Assembly (NCBI GenBank): GCA_949752745.1
Contig: OX457026.1
Coordinates: 33,409,911-33,473,910 of the forward strand
Source of the DNA: Protula sp. h YS-2021
Taxonomy: Eukaryota; Annelida; Polychaeta; Sabellida; Serpulidae
Direction: 5' to 3'
Length of the DNA stretch: 64,000 nt
The position numbers and the translations under genes were made by a program. Positions 45,409 to 57,903 of this stretch are shown here, piece after piece (positions within the stretch are counted from its first letter, which is position 1; each line of letters starts with the position of its first letter). The notes beneath the pieces were generated by a model. It saw nothing but the letters and a program-made list of their open reading frames with translations. It had not been told where the DNA came from and searched no databases.

Positions 45409-47190
45409 GATGCTTTTTGCTTTGCTTTTTCAATGTATAAATCCAGTAAATCAATTTTCACTTAATTAGTACTTCTGGTAGATTTCGTACTTTCGAACTT
45501 ATCTGCAAATTGTGTGGCACAATCAATTTTTCGCAATCAAAATATCGTTTCTGCTTTTAAATACGAATCATACAGTTGTACTTATTTATTCATTTAGTTT
45601 TACTCAATTGGCCTTGACAACAATCGTTAGATGCACATCGTTTACTTGACCAATATTTTAATGAACATATTTAACCATTTAGCTTATTTTTCATGGTTTA
45701 TGCTTAGACCGGTAGCAGTCACAAAATATACGATTCAAATCAATGCAGATAAAGTATTATTGAAATTCATAAGCCTTAATTTTCCCCTCATCTGTAATTT
45801 ACCCCTTTATTCTACCTCTCCTTTTGAAATATTGGTAAAAACTTCCACTATCATTTGCACCAATTGGGCAAGGGTAGCGTAGGGGTAGATAATTGGGACG
45901 TCAGATGTGCGGGATGGGAAAACCTAAGAACGAGCCTATAAATGGTTCAGTACTCACGAGGTATTTTTATCATCTGTCAACCAAATGCGATATTGAAAAA
46001 AAATCGTACATGATCTGCATGTTGTTTAAATATGTGTAACAGTTCATAAGTAAAAAAATCATCTCACTGTCGATCTTAAGCTAAATGTATGCACGATTAT
46101 ATTTATAATACAACAGAAAAAACGCTGGCACGCATTCAAATACCAATGGGAACAATAAATGAATGACACAAAGGAATGGTGTACCGCATGACATAGGCTT
46201 TTTTTTTTTGCTTTTTTTGCAGTTTTATGTGGTATTATACAACCTTATCTATGATACATATATATTTAGTGTCAGTCATCATTTTGATATGAAGCTTGTA
46301 TGAATGATCTCACTGATTAAATCTTTTTGTTTTACTTGTCTGTCTCTGCATCTCTGTGTGTACCTGTCTCTCTAACTTTGCCTGAAGACCTGTGTTAAAG
46401 CCTGTGTCACACACAAGATATCAACCTTTTTATATATGAAAATGCGCATAAGAGACTCATTATATATTGTGAAGTAATTGAGGACTTTGGTATATCTCCT
46501 ACAATATTCTCAGCCCCTAAAATATCTGGAATCTCCACACAATAACTGTTGGCGCCATGCAAAATTGGAGTTCTATTTATAAGTTAGACATCAATAGATT
46601 AATTAGAGGAATTACATCAAAGGTTCGGAAAGTGGGATTTTGTTACAATATCCTTTTCATAATATCACCTCACATACCTTTTAATAACAGAATGTATATT
46701 TAATATGTGTTAAGGGAGTTGCAACATGAGTGTTCAAACATCTTGACAAACATGGAACTGCGAAATATCCATCTTGTAAAATTTTAAAGATGTTAAAAGG
46801 TGTCCAAACATTTGGCCGAGCGATATTTTTCCGAACAACAAGTCGCTATTGGTATCTATGTCGTTTAGTCAAATTTATTGTAATAAATTGCATAACTGTG
46901 ATAATATTTTTGTGACAAGTAAGCAAAGTAAAAAAGAAGTGAAAAATATTCGTACCTTATTTGCTGTGATACGTCTCGGTAACTTAAGCAGCTGCAATTT
47001 GTCAGATATGGCAGTCCAATTGCTTCTTAATGACACCGTGCGATTGATGGTCACACTTTAGACTAGGTCAGTGAAACACTGCTGACATGTTATTTATTAT
47101 ATCTGCCAATTACGAGCTATCTCCCACTGCTAATGACTTAATTGTTATGCTTGTTTATTTGTAAATCCACCTCTTATGTTATCAGGTGCA
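45409..47190. other. Upstream flank of the ABCG gene
   Basis: AT-rich with no clear TATA or initiator element, no CpG-rich island by eye and no recognised ORF. The promoter or a 5' non-coding exon should lie here or further up. Confidence 0.4.
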
Positions 47191-47194
47191 TATA

Positions 47195-47280
47195 AAATTA
47201 GCTCAGTTGACTAGAGAGAGCGATGAACTAGTAATCCCAAGGCCCCTGGTTATCCAGCTAGAGTGGCAAAGAGAATATTA
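47195..47280 (+). mobile_element. tRNA-like SINE head or tRNA pseudogene
   Basis: TTAGCTCAGTTGACTAGAGA (A box), then ACTAGTAATCCC, an anticodon-loop-like segment with AGT in the anticodon position, and a degraded B box CCTGGTTATCCAGC (47246-47259) missing bases of GGTTCGAATCC. Not a working tRNA. Confidence 0.55.
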
Positions 47281-47997
47281 ACTTAAGGTCCGACTGCCTC
47301 TTGCAGACGAAAACAATGTGTTAGATCACCTATCACGTAATTAAAATTATTTTCCGTTCCGTCATTCGGCCATCCTTTTCACAACAAAAGTGCTGTCTTG
47401 TTTTGTTTTATTCGAATAACGGGCTCTTACGAGTAAATGTGCGATTTATATTCTATCCGCTTCATGTATAATGATTTCACGAAAAATAGAAATAGGTTTT
47501 TCTCTACAGTTTTGAAATTAAGAGAGCGCTTCGGAGTAGATCAAATCGACATTACCTTTCTGGCACCGTAAATAACACCAGGCTCGCAAAAGCTCCGAAT
47601 TACTAAGGCCAACTGGGGCCAGCGATAGCCACATGTCTTGTTAATAGTGAACCAAGCCAATTGGATTTAGATGTGAAGATAGGCATTGGGGAGATCTATG
47701 CACGCATCCAACATACACTCTTCCAGCGCTTCTTAGATAACTTGCGTTGTGTCTGTCCGAAACTACGTTATGCACATGATACATGTGTGATCAATCTTCA
47801 GCCTCATACACCACTCTCCGACTTTTCTGGTTTTGTGGCATCTCTATTTCTCCTCTGATTTCTAATTCTTAGGTCATCCTTGGGTAAGTGAGGTATGGAT
47901 GATTCCACACTCTATTGTCCCTTTAAGTAAAGCACTCATCTCTAGAACTTGCCTACCGGCAAGAAGGATACGGCAGGCTAGCAAAATTTTCTTTGTT

Positions 47998-48734
47998 TCA
48001 AAAGTATTGCCTAGAGATGAGATCCCAATCCCAATCTCTTGGTTTACTCAGTGGCTCGCTATCATCGAAATACATAGCTGTCACAACGGAATAATTCGTC
48101 CCCTGCGCAATAGGGGCCGTGCCCTGAATTAAACAGAACAATTCTTGGTTGGGTGAAAACGGGAGTCCTTCCCTACCGTCCATTTTCTCAAATTTATTTC
48201 CTCGTATCAGTACTGCATTAACAAAGCCTTCACTGGTCGACGACGCGACCAAACAATCATGAGGATTTGGAGCATTCTGTAACGCCAGTTGAATGGGCTG
48301 GTCATCTTTGTCAGCAAAAGGTGCGTCTGAGAGGGACATCCTCCAGGACTCCGTGCTGCCTTCTGGTTGAGATGCTAAGACGGGAGGAGAAGTACAAATT
48401 GGTCGTCTCTCCTGCCACAGCGTGGTTTCTTCATGGGATCTGTCCTTCGGTTGCGTCTGGGTTGTGTGTGAGCGAGATGGAGTAGCCGAAACATCCCGAT
48501 TCTTGGAGAACACTGGATATGGGCTCTTGATCATTATATGTGTTGTAGCTCTTGTATCTGCTTGAGTCTACATGGAGAGAAATGCCGTAAAATTGAAGAA
48601 AGTCCGGGGAATTTGAAGGAAGCTGATATATATCCACAGACAGGGAAAGCGCAGAAAGAATGTCTAGTTGCTCTGCAGATGCCGTGAACGAAGAAGCAAA
48701 CGTTTGGTGAGTGACACACTTGGTCACTTGTCAC
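47998..48734 (-). pseudogene. Gag-like fragment related to the 4.4-4.9 kb ORF
   Basis: A 178-codon minus ORF (48534-47998), with overlapping ORFs upstream to 48734. DDQPIQLALQNAPNPHDCLV followed by a GFVNAV segment parallels EQPPIRLTLHSEESQQEAF...DGVGNA at 4.4-4.6 kb. No RT was found beside it. Origin as a third DIRS-like fragment is inference from that weak similarity. Confidence 0.35.
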
Positions 48735-49780
48735 TCACTTTACTACCAAGTCCGAATTAGATTTGACTGAGTCACTCTGAAGGTCTTTCCGGGCTCTCCG
48801 AAACTTAACTTGCACTGTCTGTAGTTAGGCTAAGCTGCGAAATAATTTTAGCAAACATTTTAGAGTTAGACTTTTGTTTCTTTTTCATTGACTCAAAGTC
48901 TGAGTCTGCCCATACCAAACTATATTTGGGAAAAGAATTGACCCAGAGTAACAGAGTTCACCTTCGCATAAAGCAGAAAGGAGTTTAAGATGTAATTTAA
49001 GATACAGTTGAGATATAATTTAAAACTCTATATGTATTGCCATGCCTCATCGCCATAAAAGAAGTAAAAATGTATCATTTGTTTAATCTTTTAAAAGCGG
49101 ACAAACCGAAAAAGGTGAATAGCAGGGAAATAACCAAGAATTAATGAGAAATGCCATTAACGAACCAAGATATCTAAGGTCAGACACTCAGACACAGTGC
49201 AGTTTAAACTGGCTGGTCCAATTTCCTCCAATATTCACCAAGTGCATCTTTAGAAAGCTACATGATCCTCAAAACAGTTTGTAGGAGGATCTTGTCTTTA
49301 GAAATGGAGTAATCAGGCATAGCACAAAAGTCCGATGGTTTGTTAACTGAGCACTGGAGACAGCTAGCAGCTGAGACAGGCACTTAAAACTTCTGAACGA
49401 TGTGTTTGAAAAAGCTTCAGGCAAAGTCTTGGGACTAACCACAGGTTAATATGTCTGCCGTGGTGACAATTCTACAACTAAAACTTTCAAAGTGCTAATT
49501 CTGGGCTTCTAGCAAATTCAATTATCCAAACTCTCAGAACTAATAACGTAGTTATTATCAGACTAAAAAAGAAGCCACATCGCACATCTTCACCTGATTC
49601 CGACGGGCAATTTTTGACTTGCACAGAATATGGCATGTTTGCCAAACCCACAGAAAGTCTGATCTACCTAGCGTTCTCTCCTGATTCGCTGATTAGATGG
49701 ACCAGATGGAGTATTCGTACTGAGAGATTTTTTTGGTTTTTCGTGTGCGTTAATCCAAAAGCTATGAAGGGAAACCCATC
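48735..49780. other. Unassigned DNA
   Basis: Only short ORFs. It may include the 5' part of the LINE fragment that follows. Confidence 0.4.
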
Positions 49781-49784
49781 TATC

Positions 49785-50450
49785 TGGAAAAGAATTTAAA
49801 GATATGCCTGCTTAACGCAAGATCAGTTAGAAACAAGGTTCTAGTTTTGCGTGAACATGTCATAGCTAATGACATTGACTTGTTTGTATTACCGAAACAT
49901 GGCTTAAACATGAGGACTATAATAGCATTGGAGACCTCACCCCCAGGTTACCGTTTTCACCACAAACCACAAGAAGGTCGTAGAGGGGGGCGGAGTTGGA
50001 ATTTTGTACAAGGCTGGTATGATAATCACATCGCTTGTCCCAGATCCTTTGAATGTATTGATTCTGCTGTGTATGTAGATGGAAATCCTGCCCATGTCAT
50101 CGTACTACATCGACTCCCCTCCCCCACCTCCTTGATACCTCGAATGCAAAACGTGACTTTTTATTTTTTATGAATTTAGTGATTTACTTTCCAATTTAGT
50201 TTCGGAAAAACAACAGACAATCATACTGGGTGACTTCTACATTCATTTCGATAATGATTATAATTCTGATACATTGCATTCCAGAAATACATTGAAGTGT
50301 CTTGAAACAAATGAATCAGCTAGCGACTCCACCTATGCAGGGGGGCCTAATATGTAATGTGATATTTAAATATAATGCATCCGTTTTCCAAATGACATAG
50401 ACGTTTGGGCTTGGATGGCTTTTTGTATAAGACCAGACACACTACTGAGT
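49785..50450 (+). mobile_element. CR1/L2-like LINE endonuclease fragment
   Basis: LKICLLNARSVRNKVLVLRE at 49.80 kb and NDIDLFVLPKHGLN are the typical first blocks of a CR1/L2-type LINE endonuclease (NARSxxNK...TETWL). GGRSWNFVQGWY and, after a frameshift, ILGDFYIHFDNDYNSD at ~50.22-50.27 kb follow. TETW is degraded and no RT follows, so it is a truncated dead copy. Confidence 0.75.
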
Positions 50451-50544
50451 GGTGATGGTTTTAAAACATTGTCTCTCAAAAATTAATCATAGGTGTGGCT
50501 AAGACTTGCGTAATTTGCCTTCTGAGCTCAGAATCGTAGTGACA

Positions 50545-50680
50545 CTTTATATAAGTGAGGAAGGGAGGCAGGTAGGGGGAGGCAGGGAGCGAGCGAGAAA
50601 GCGATGGAGGGAATCGAGGGAGCGAGGGACGGAGGGACGGCTTGAGGCAGAGACGGCGGTAGGAATATATATATATATAG
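50545..50680. repeat. GGGA/GCGA-rich simple sequence
   Basis: Purine-rich imperfect repeat (GAAGGGAGGCAGGTAGGGGG) ending at a short (TA) tract. Confidence 0.8.
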
Positions 50681-50759
50681 GTCAGATAAACCATTCAAAG
50701 TCGATGTTCCGCTACACCACCCTCCATATATTGTGCTTCACGATTTTATAACACTACTT

Positions 50760-52040
50760 TTTCATTGTTAATCTAGAACATGAACTTTCTCATAAAAGTT
50801 AGTTTTAAACCCAACAGGCATTTGATAACACATTTGCTGTTAAGAGTGTAGTTTTTCCATAACTTATCTTACAACCTACCTCAACAATTTATCATAATCT
50901 GTCCTTCCTTGGAATATTTTGATAGGAAATAAAGGAGAAAAGTTTATTGTCAATAAAAACGAGCAATCATTTTTTTTAAAAAAAGAAGTATGAATAAGAT
51001 TATATTACTTCTTATTTCAAACGTGAGATAATTTGAAGTAGTTACCCAAACCCTAAATATGAATGAAAGCTGTGTTTTGATTAGTGGAAAGAAAGTATAT
51101 GAATACAAATTCGCGAGAGTTTTTATATCGTATCTTACAGCTAATTTTTCTTATTAAAATGTGAATATACAATTTAATATATGTACAAAGGATTCAGCAA
51201 CATGATTAATTACACCAATGTGCTAAATAATCTGAACTTACTATTTCAAAAGTAATATTTAATTCTGAATCGTGTTCGCCAAGTTAAAACTTTTCAAGAA
51301 ACGTTTTAATTTGCACACAGCATGTACAAGAAATAAAATGGGATACTAGCATCGACTTTGACAAAAATTAAAACGCAAAAATACTTCCTTCAATAAGTTA
51401 TTTCTTGAATAATATAAAGTATTTTACAACATGCATACAGTCTGTTATACAACTATATACAGAGCTTATGCACAGCATGGTTTGATTGGATGATCATGAC
51501 ATCGAAGATCAAAATAAAAAAGCGGCATGCACACGTTCAGATTAAGCTCTTCATAAGTCCCAAATTTCATGGTCGTAGGGCCCATAGTGTCAGAGAAGAA
51601 GAAGACACAAAAATTCGGAAATCTGTCAAGAAGGAAAAAAGGACGAACGGCTGCTCGCACAAGTTCATATAACCCTTGCAAGCTAACAGGTTATCAAATG
51701 TTAATGGGAAATTTTTACTTCTTGCAAAGTAGTTTCTAATGTTGTTGTTTGGTCGCTTTGACACTGCAGCCTCAGATAGACCTAAGAATGTTTTATGGGT
51801 ACATTGCATGATTATATCGTATTTTTTAGTCAAGGTTTCGTCTGTAAAAATGTAACCCGAGTTTGAATAACATGGAAGCGTGATCCTTTCGTGAAATAGA
51901 CATCCGGATTTAAAAAACTCTCGTTTTCCAGTGGCTTAGAACTAAATGTAGACAATTTAACAAGGTGTCGCGGTTACAAAGAATTGTTTTTAAGGCCCAT
52001 AAAATCTATTTGGGGACCGTTTAAAAAATCACACAAAAGA
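50760..52040. other. Unassigned AT-rich DNA
   Basis: No ORF over 90 codons with any recognisable motif. Confidence 0.4.
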
Positions 52041-52045
52041 AACAC

Positions 52046-52612
52046 AGTGAAACCTTGTTCTTTGGTGCAGTAAAACATGCTTCAGAACAAACTTGCATGA
52101 TGTGGACAACTTCCTACTTTAGATAGAATATTCCTCTTTTAATTTTCCATTGGTCTATTGTTATAACAACCTGGATAATTCGGACATAGCCCTATTCCGG
52201 ACATCGGACACAGTTTTAAGACACAATTGTAAGTTTTACTGTATGAATAACCCATGTAATTTGGACAAGCCAATGCCGCAGTCTTTATGTGTTGTTTTGC
52301 GATTGTCGTCCAGATTATGCCATTAAGAATGTGTCACCACAAATACGACTGCTTGTCTTTGTGAAATGTTTAATCCGACAACGCCTTTTGTCGGATTAAA
52401 CATTTCAAGTTTCAAGTGGATTGTATGTGTAAGCGTCAACTATTGTTCATTCAAATTGTTAGAGAGAATTATCTGAATAATGTTATTAATCGAAATTGAA
52501 AATGAGGTCAGGTTGCCTATATTGAAAACAATTCAATTAGTAAACAAATCAAGGCATTATTGCATATCCTGGGTAATCCGGACACCTTGATAATGCGTTT
52601 TTACTGTACTTG
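52046..52612. mobile_element. Possible pogo/Tigger-type MITE remnant
   Basis: The left CAGTGAAACCTTG and right TTTTTACTGTA resemble the CAGTA-rich ends of pogo-type elements. Between them ATTCGGACATAGCCC, TTCCGGACATCGGACA and ATCCGGACACC recur. Diverged; low confidence. Confidence 0.3.
52363..52406. repeat. Perfect 19-bp hairpin
   Basis: GAAATGTTTAATCCGACAA pairs with TTGTCGGATTAAACATTTC around a 6-base loop. Lies inside the possible MITE. Confidence 0.9.
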
Positions 52613-52639
52613 CATTTTGCACCCTGTTACTCATTGATA

Positions 52640-53510
52640 CAGCAGATGGAACTCTAATTCGTATAAGTGGTGAGGGAAGTTTTGCCTATCTCTCGGTGTA
52701 GGGGACGGGCACTGCCATTGTGCTGTTGCTGTATATGTGTATCAAGAAAGGCTCCCTTTTCACCTTTCAACCTCATCTTTTCCAATCGACCAGAAATATT
52801 TGGCAATCTTTTCAAATAAAATACAAAGTCAGCTATCTTCTCAAATTTTCGACGTGGTTTTGTCAAAAATGTAGATCTATTTTAATTATTTGACGTTTTA
52901 GGAACATTTTAGAATTAAGCATTTTTGTGTAGCATTTTTAATCACTTCCACCAGTCTCGGGAACAAGTAATACTCCTTTCACTGTCTTTTGACCTTTGGT
53001 AATTTATATATTGCAGCAACTCCCTCGAGGGTAAGCACTTGACCAATGTGTACAAAGCGCGGCATGTAGCGACATGGAGAAATGGCGACAAGATGTCTTG
53101 GATGGACATCGCGCGTGTTCACTGTCGAGAGTCTAAGGTGCCAAAGGTTTGCCAATCACATGCCGGTGTAAAGATTTTAGATTATCCCCCCCCCCCCCAT
53201 TTCTATTGCCCTCTGGTAATTTAAAATCGAATTTAAGCTCCCATCCGGTAACTTAAATTCAAATTTCTATTACCCCCTGATTTTAAGTTACCCCCATGTC
53301 AAAAGCTGTTAACATGCAGAAAAGCAAGTTTGAACAATCTTTTATATTTTTACATTTACTCACACACAAATAAACTGAAATGAAATATACTCATCAAGTC
53401 TTCAACAACAGCCAGCCCGAACGACCTCATCAAAACTGGTTTTGCACAATTAAAGGGGTTCGTGAATTTTCGTTATAAAAAGGTCAGTTTCATTAGTAAA
53501 TGTGTATCCA
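52640..53510. other. Unassigned DNA with poly(C)
   Basis: A C-run at about 53186-53198 and CCCCTGGTAATTTAAA-like repeats near 53.2-53.3 kb. ORFs are short. Confidence 0.4.
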
Positions 53511-53514
53511 TTTA

Positions 53515-53861
53515 CTATAGCGTAAAGAGCAACAGTGCAGTTTTCGCCTTTGTCGTCGTTATACCTAGATGGCTGCCTAAACAACGAGCTGTGTCGCTAT
53601 CTCCTGAACTCACAAGTACACTCTCTATAACGCGCTTTTGCTCGTTTAGATCGCGAATGACCAAACCTTCCCTAACATCCTTGTCATAATCGTCATCTCT
53701 TCCAAACCTGTGACAGTAATATAACTGGCTAGAACGAGCAATATAGTGTTTCGACAATCTACGAATGTTTGCCTTTTCATTTTTGGGCAGTTGATTGGAT
53801 ATTTATTATTCACTACGTAATCGAAAATAATATCAATGTTGCTTTGCGGATCACTTTCCAT
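53515..53861 (-). pseudogene. Decayed integrase-type ORF with H2C2-like region
   Basis: Starts MESDPQSNIDIIFDYVVNNK (minus, 53861). After one frameshift near 53.77 kb it goes on as KHYIARSSQLYYCHRFG, VIRDLNEQKRVIESVL and GSHLGITTTKAKT. This is the N-terminal layout of retroviral-type integrases and of the KRBA2-like proteins derived from them (LYY...H...GHLGxxKT). It ends at a stop before any DDE core. A truncated, frameshifted copy, probably from a Ty3-like element or a domesticated relative. Confidence 0.5.
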
Positions 53862-54289
53862 TTTGTTGCTATTGTTTAGCCACTGCCGTGTTTATTTTCA
53901 TCTTCTTATTTTATTTTTTCTACTTTATTTAGTTATTAGAACTGCATATAACAACCAAAATCAACCTACTATTTAAACATATGCTGGAAATCTACTCAAA
54001 ACATCGTCCCGACACTTTGAGATTAGTAGTTTTGAGCTGGAGATTAAGCTACGCAGAAATTTGTGATATTACTAGACACCGAAACACATTGATTGATACT
54101 AATAGAAAAATCTTCTGATTTTGGGTGAGCAAGTAAACTAATTCTTTAAAAAATATCAGTCAAAAAATTGTAATGATTTTGTAAAACCAGTGTTGAAGAA
54201 GTAGTCCAGTTTGGTTCTCGTTGAAGACTTGATGAAATCAATATTTCATTTAATTTATATGTATGTGGATAAATGTAGAATTGGTCTGG

Positions 54290-54430
54290 CATAGTATGTC
54301 CCATGTCCTAGGGGGGATGGGGATAAAAAAACCAAAAATGTTCAGAATCGTCTGAAACGGATAAATATGCTGAAATAAAAAACTTTTCACACGGACAGGC
54401 GGAAGGGGGAGGGAGGCGCCGTAGAATGAA
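54290..54430 (+). repeat. Dispersed repeat (GAAACGGATAAATATG)
   Basis: CAGAATCGTCTGAAACGGAT and the GGGGGAGGGAGG-type end recur at 55.33-55.40 and 55.43-55.51 kb in the same orientation. Confidence 0.75.
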
Positions 54431-54607
54431 CTAAGAACCTATTTCTCAAGGGCAAACTATTGAACACTTGCCCAAAATTTTATATTATTTAAAATCACTT
54501 TCTCCCTTCGAGTAGAATTTTAAAACCTTTTCAACACCCCCCCTCCCACTCCCCTACCTCGAACTGCAAGCTGGTAATTACACTTGGGGATTTTATCACG
54601 AAAATGG

Positions 54608-54608
54608 T

Positions 54609-54686
<78 letters not shown>

Positions 54687-54690
54687 GAGA
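54608..54690. repeat. (GA)n and (GACA)n microsatellite
   Basis: GAGAGAGA run passing into GACAGACAGACA and back to GAGA. Confidence 0.97.
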
Positions 54691-54724
54691 GGAGAGAACG
54701 ATTATAAGCTTGTTTCCAACCATT

Positions 54725-54950
54725 TGAGTCCAAAAGGCGTTATGTAAGAGGTACCTCGGTGCTATCGACCTCCTTCGGCCATGATTGATGTCCAACATCG
54801 GACGCTGACCATTATCTCAAAAACGATTAGAGATATTGCGAGTTTGAACCTATTTTCAACTCTCTGGGCTTAAAGAGGATATGTTAGAGGTATCTTGGTG
54901 ACATTGACCTCCTCGTCCATGATCAGTTCTGAATTTTAAGAGTTAAGAAT
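54725..54950 (-). repeat. Satellite family, inverted copies
   Basis: GTACCTCGGTGCTATCGACC and ATTATCTCAAAAACGATTAG are reverse complements of the 0-2 kb satellite; about 1.5 units. Confidence 0.85.
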
Positions 54951-55029
54951 CGTTTTTTGTCTCCTCAACGTCTAACTTTCGCTGCTCGTAGCTAAACGGT
55001 CCAGTTCGCTTTGATTTTATCTAGCAAGT

Positions 55030-55195
55030 CTTGACAACAACCAACAACATCAACAACCAGCAACAACAACAAGCCAACCAACAACAACCAACCAACAGCC
55101 AACAACAAACAACAACAACAACCAATCAACAACAACAACCATTCAACCAACAACCAACCAACAACAAACAACAACACAACTAACCAACCAACCTA
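55030..55195. repeat. CAAC/AACAACAAC-rich simple repeat
   Basis: Imperfect CAACAACAACCAACCAAC-type sequence. The minus-strand ORF over it is low complexity. Confidence 0.9.
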
Positions 55196-55299
55196 GTCTG
55201 GCTGAACGTTTTAGTAAAAGAGTGGTTCAAATCAGTCAAGTAGTGTTAAAGTTATGCGCTTTTGAAGTTGTCATGCTATCCATATGGCAAAATAATTTC

Positions 55300-55515
55300 C
55301 CACGTGGGGGGGGGGGAGTCCCAAAACCAAAAATGTTTAGAATTGTCTGAAACGGATAAATATGCAAAACTCACAAAATTTTCCTACCGAGAGGGGGGTC
55401 TGACAGTATGTCCAAGGGAAGGGGGTGGGGTTCAGAATCGTCTCAAACGGATAAATATGATGAAATAACAAAATTTTCCCTCGGACGGGGGGGAGGGAGT
55501 GTGTCGTAGAACGCC
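55300..55515 (+). repeat. Two more copies of the 54.3 kb repeat
   Basis: Two tandem-like copies with GAAACGGATAAATATG, each followed by a G-rich run. Confidence 0.75.
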
Positions 55516-55904
55516 CATTTTCTACTACTGTTCTCGTTACACTTGGGGATTTTCAATCACCTAGTTTATTGACTCCCCACAATTCGGTAAAGTCTCTCCG
55601 TGTGATTCTTTTTTTACCATAACCTTGTTAACCTTGTAAAATGAATGAGGTTGCTGAATGCTTAACAGCTACCCTTCTACTCATTCATTCTACTCTCCTC
55701 GCGTGTAACACATGTTATATAATTAAGCTAAGAAATAAATTTGTTTAAATCCCTCCTCCGCCCCATTGCCTCCATATATTGTTTTGTTACGGTGGGGGAT
55801 TTCAATTTGTTTGACCCCAGACAAATTTTGGAAATCAACGTGACGTCACACCCCCTCATATCTATTTTTAGACTGGGGAGATATTACAACATTTATTTTA
55901 AGTT

Positions 55905-56455
55905 ACTTTTTAAAAAGTAGATAACTTTTGTTATGTTCAACCGATTTGCATGAAAATTTCACTGTTTGATTCAGTTTTATGTAAAATTTTGTTATAAAGT
56001 AGTAACAGGCTATTTGCGCATGTGGCTGTATGCATATTTGTAACATGCCGCCATTTTAACTTTGTAAAAAGTGACACAGTGGGATAACTTTTGTTATAGT
56101 TAACCGATTTGCATCAAAATTTCACTGTTTGATTCAGTTTTATATCTAGTTTTGACATAAAGTAATCATGGGCTATTTGTGCAGCTGTCTGTATGCATCA
56201 TGGATTCACCTTAAAATGTTAACTTAAAAGTGGATTAACTTTCGTTATAATTGACCGATTTGCATGAAAATTTCACTGTTTAATTCAGTTTGATGTAAAA
56301 TTTTGCTATGAAGTAATTACAGGCTATTTGCGCATGTGGCTGTATGCATCTTGGATTCCCCTTAAAATGTTAACCTTTAAAAGTGAGATAACTTTCGTTA
56401 TGGTTGACCGATTTGAATGAAAATTTCACCATTGGATTCAGCTTGATGTCTAATG
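55905..56455 (+). repeat. Tandem repeat, ~152 bp unit, about 3.5 copies
   Basis: CGATTTGCATGAAAATTTCA recurs four times at ~150 bp spacing with GATAACTTTTGTTAT, GGCTATTTGCGCATGTGGCT and GTATGCATCTTGGATTC blocks. Directly precedes the zinc-finger unit. Confidence 0.9.
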
Positions 56456-56554
56456 TACAGCAGTTTGGTTGGGGCGCACACGCTCAAGACGGGGTGTTCG
56501 AATGGCGCCCCCCCCCCCCCCATTCAAACATGTATTCATAGTATTGTTCAATAA

Positions 56555-56850
56555 GTTTTTTTCAACAAGTTGCTTAACAATTGTGCAACAAGTTGTTGTA
56601 CAACAATTGTTCAACAAGCTGTTGTTCAACATGCTCAACATGTTGTTCAACAAGTTCAACATGTTAAACATGTTCAACATGTTCAACATGTTGTTGAAAA
56701 AGTTGAACATGTTCAACATGTTGTTGACTAAGTTGAACATGTTAAACAAGTTCAACATATTTAACATGTTCAAAATGTTGTTTAACATTTTGTTCAACAT
56801 CTTGTTCAACAAGTTGTTGTTCAACAAGTTGTTGTTCAACATGTTGTAGT
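56555..56850. repeat. TTGAACATG-type minisatellite, left array
   Basis: Units AACATGTTC/AACAAGTTG-like, mostly in 9-bp phase with TTGTTG interruptions. ORFs of MLNMFN type across it on both strands are artefacts. Confidence 0.9.
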
Positions 56851-57001
56851 TCAAGCAATTGATGCAACAATAGCAGCCAGTTCAGAAAAAAACAAGACAT
56901 ATGTTGAATAGTTTTATTAATACACTTAAATACACACAGCTTAAATCTATGACAATATTACAACATTTGTTGATTTACAAAGTCTTTGTTATAACGTTTA
57001 G

Positions 57002-57748
57002 TCAAATAAATCTATCTGCTTCACTCTTTTCCATCTCACTGTTCTCATCCATATCACTTTCTTCGTCGCTGCTTTCATCTTCCTCCTCCTCATCTGGAAG
57101 CTCTTCAAAGAATGCATCATTTCTTCTTATAGCCGCCTTTAGTGCCTTTGAATACTCGTAATATTTTTGATCAACAAAGTAATTAAAGTCTTCTAAAATG
57201 GTTTGATAATGTTCGTTTTGTTCTAGACGCTGGGTATATTTGAATAGTCTCATAAACAGTTGTTTAAGTCGACACTTATATGTGGGTCGAAAGTCATCAC
57301 TTGCTATTTCACGCGCATCTTCAAGCCCTTGTTCTTCATATTCTGAAACCTTTTCTTGAAATTTGGTATCATATTCATCGTAGACTTCTTGAACTATATC
57401 ATACCAAACAGAGTCTGTTTCTGACTCACTTTCAGAGTCTGTTTCTGACTCACTTTCAGAGCTGATGTCATCATGACCCTCACCACAATGTTCCATATGT
57501 TTAAACAAAGCTTCTTGACTGTTGTATAACGCATCACATTCTGTGCAAGCATGTGCACTCTTTTCAGTCATGTTGACGCTTTGACTTTCCATAGAAGACT
57601 CATCTAAAGTTTCAGTGATAGGTGGTTTTACAGGGTGTTCCGTATCTATCTCCAATTCTTCTTCTTCTGAAGTGTGAGCATCCTTTACGTGCCTTTTAAG
57701 ACTTTGTGGCCAATTGTAAGATTTCAAACAAATGTTGCATTTATACAT
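57002..57748 (-). CDS. C2H2 zinc-finger protein, 248 aa, intact single-exon ORF
   Basis: Residues 4-25 form a canonical C2H2 finger (C4, C7, H20, H25). Residues 68-87 form a second (C68, C71, H84, H87), with CEEC-like neighbours absent. An acidic/serine tract (SSESESETDS, about residues 94-113), a helical middle (WYDIVQEVYDEYDTKF; YKCRLKQLFMRLFKYTQRL) and a Glu/Asp-rich tail follow. Start is the first Met, three residues before the first Cys. I recall that this layout (fingers, acidic linker, helical C-half) is found in multi-copy ORFs of marine invertebrates linked to mobile or viral-like elements, but I cannot name a family. DNA binding at the flanking arrays is speculation. Confidence 0.75.
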   Translation of the reverse strand: MYKCNICLKSYNWPQSLKRHVKDAHTSEEEELEIDTEHPVKPPITETLDESSMESQSVNMTEKSAHACTECDALYNSQEALFKHMEHCGEGHDDISSESESETDSESESETDSVWYDIVQEVYDEYDTKFQEKVSEYEEQGLEDAREIASDDFRPTYKCRLKQLFMRLFKYTQRLEQNEHYQTILEDFNYFVDQKYYEYSKALKAAIRRNDAFFEELPDEEEEDESSDEESDMDENSEMEKSEADRFI

Positions 57749-57799
57749 CCTTTAGATTCAACATACACTTTACAAATGATGAAAAAACCTTGAAACATA

Positions 57800-57903
57800 G
57801 CCTCATATACAACTTGAACATGTTCAACATGTTCAACTTGTTGAACAACATGTTGAACAACATGTTCAACAAGTTCAACATGTTCAACATGTTGTTGAAC
57901 ATG
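57800..57903. repeat. TTGAACATG-type minisatellite, right array
   Basis: AACATGTTCAACATGTTCAA units right of the zinc-finger ORF start. It lies 50-150 bp upstream of the ATG, so it would sit in the promoter region. Confidence 0.9.

Noticed and set aside
47661..47858. 65-codon plus ORF as a gene
   Set aside because: Short, no motif, no splice context.
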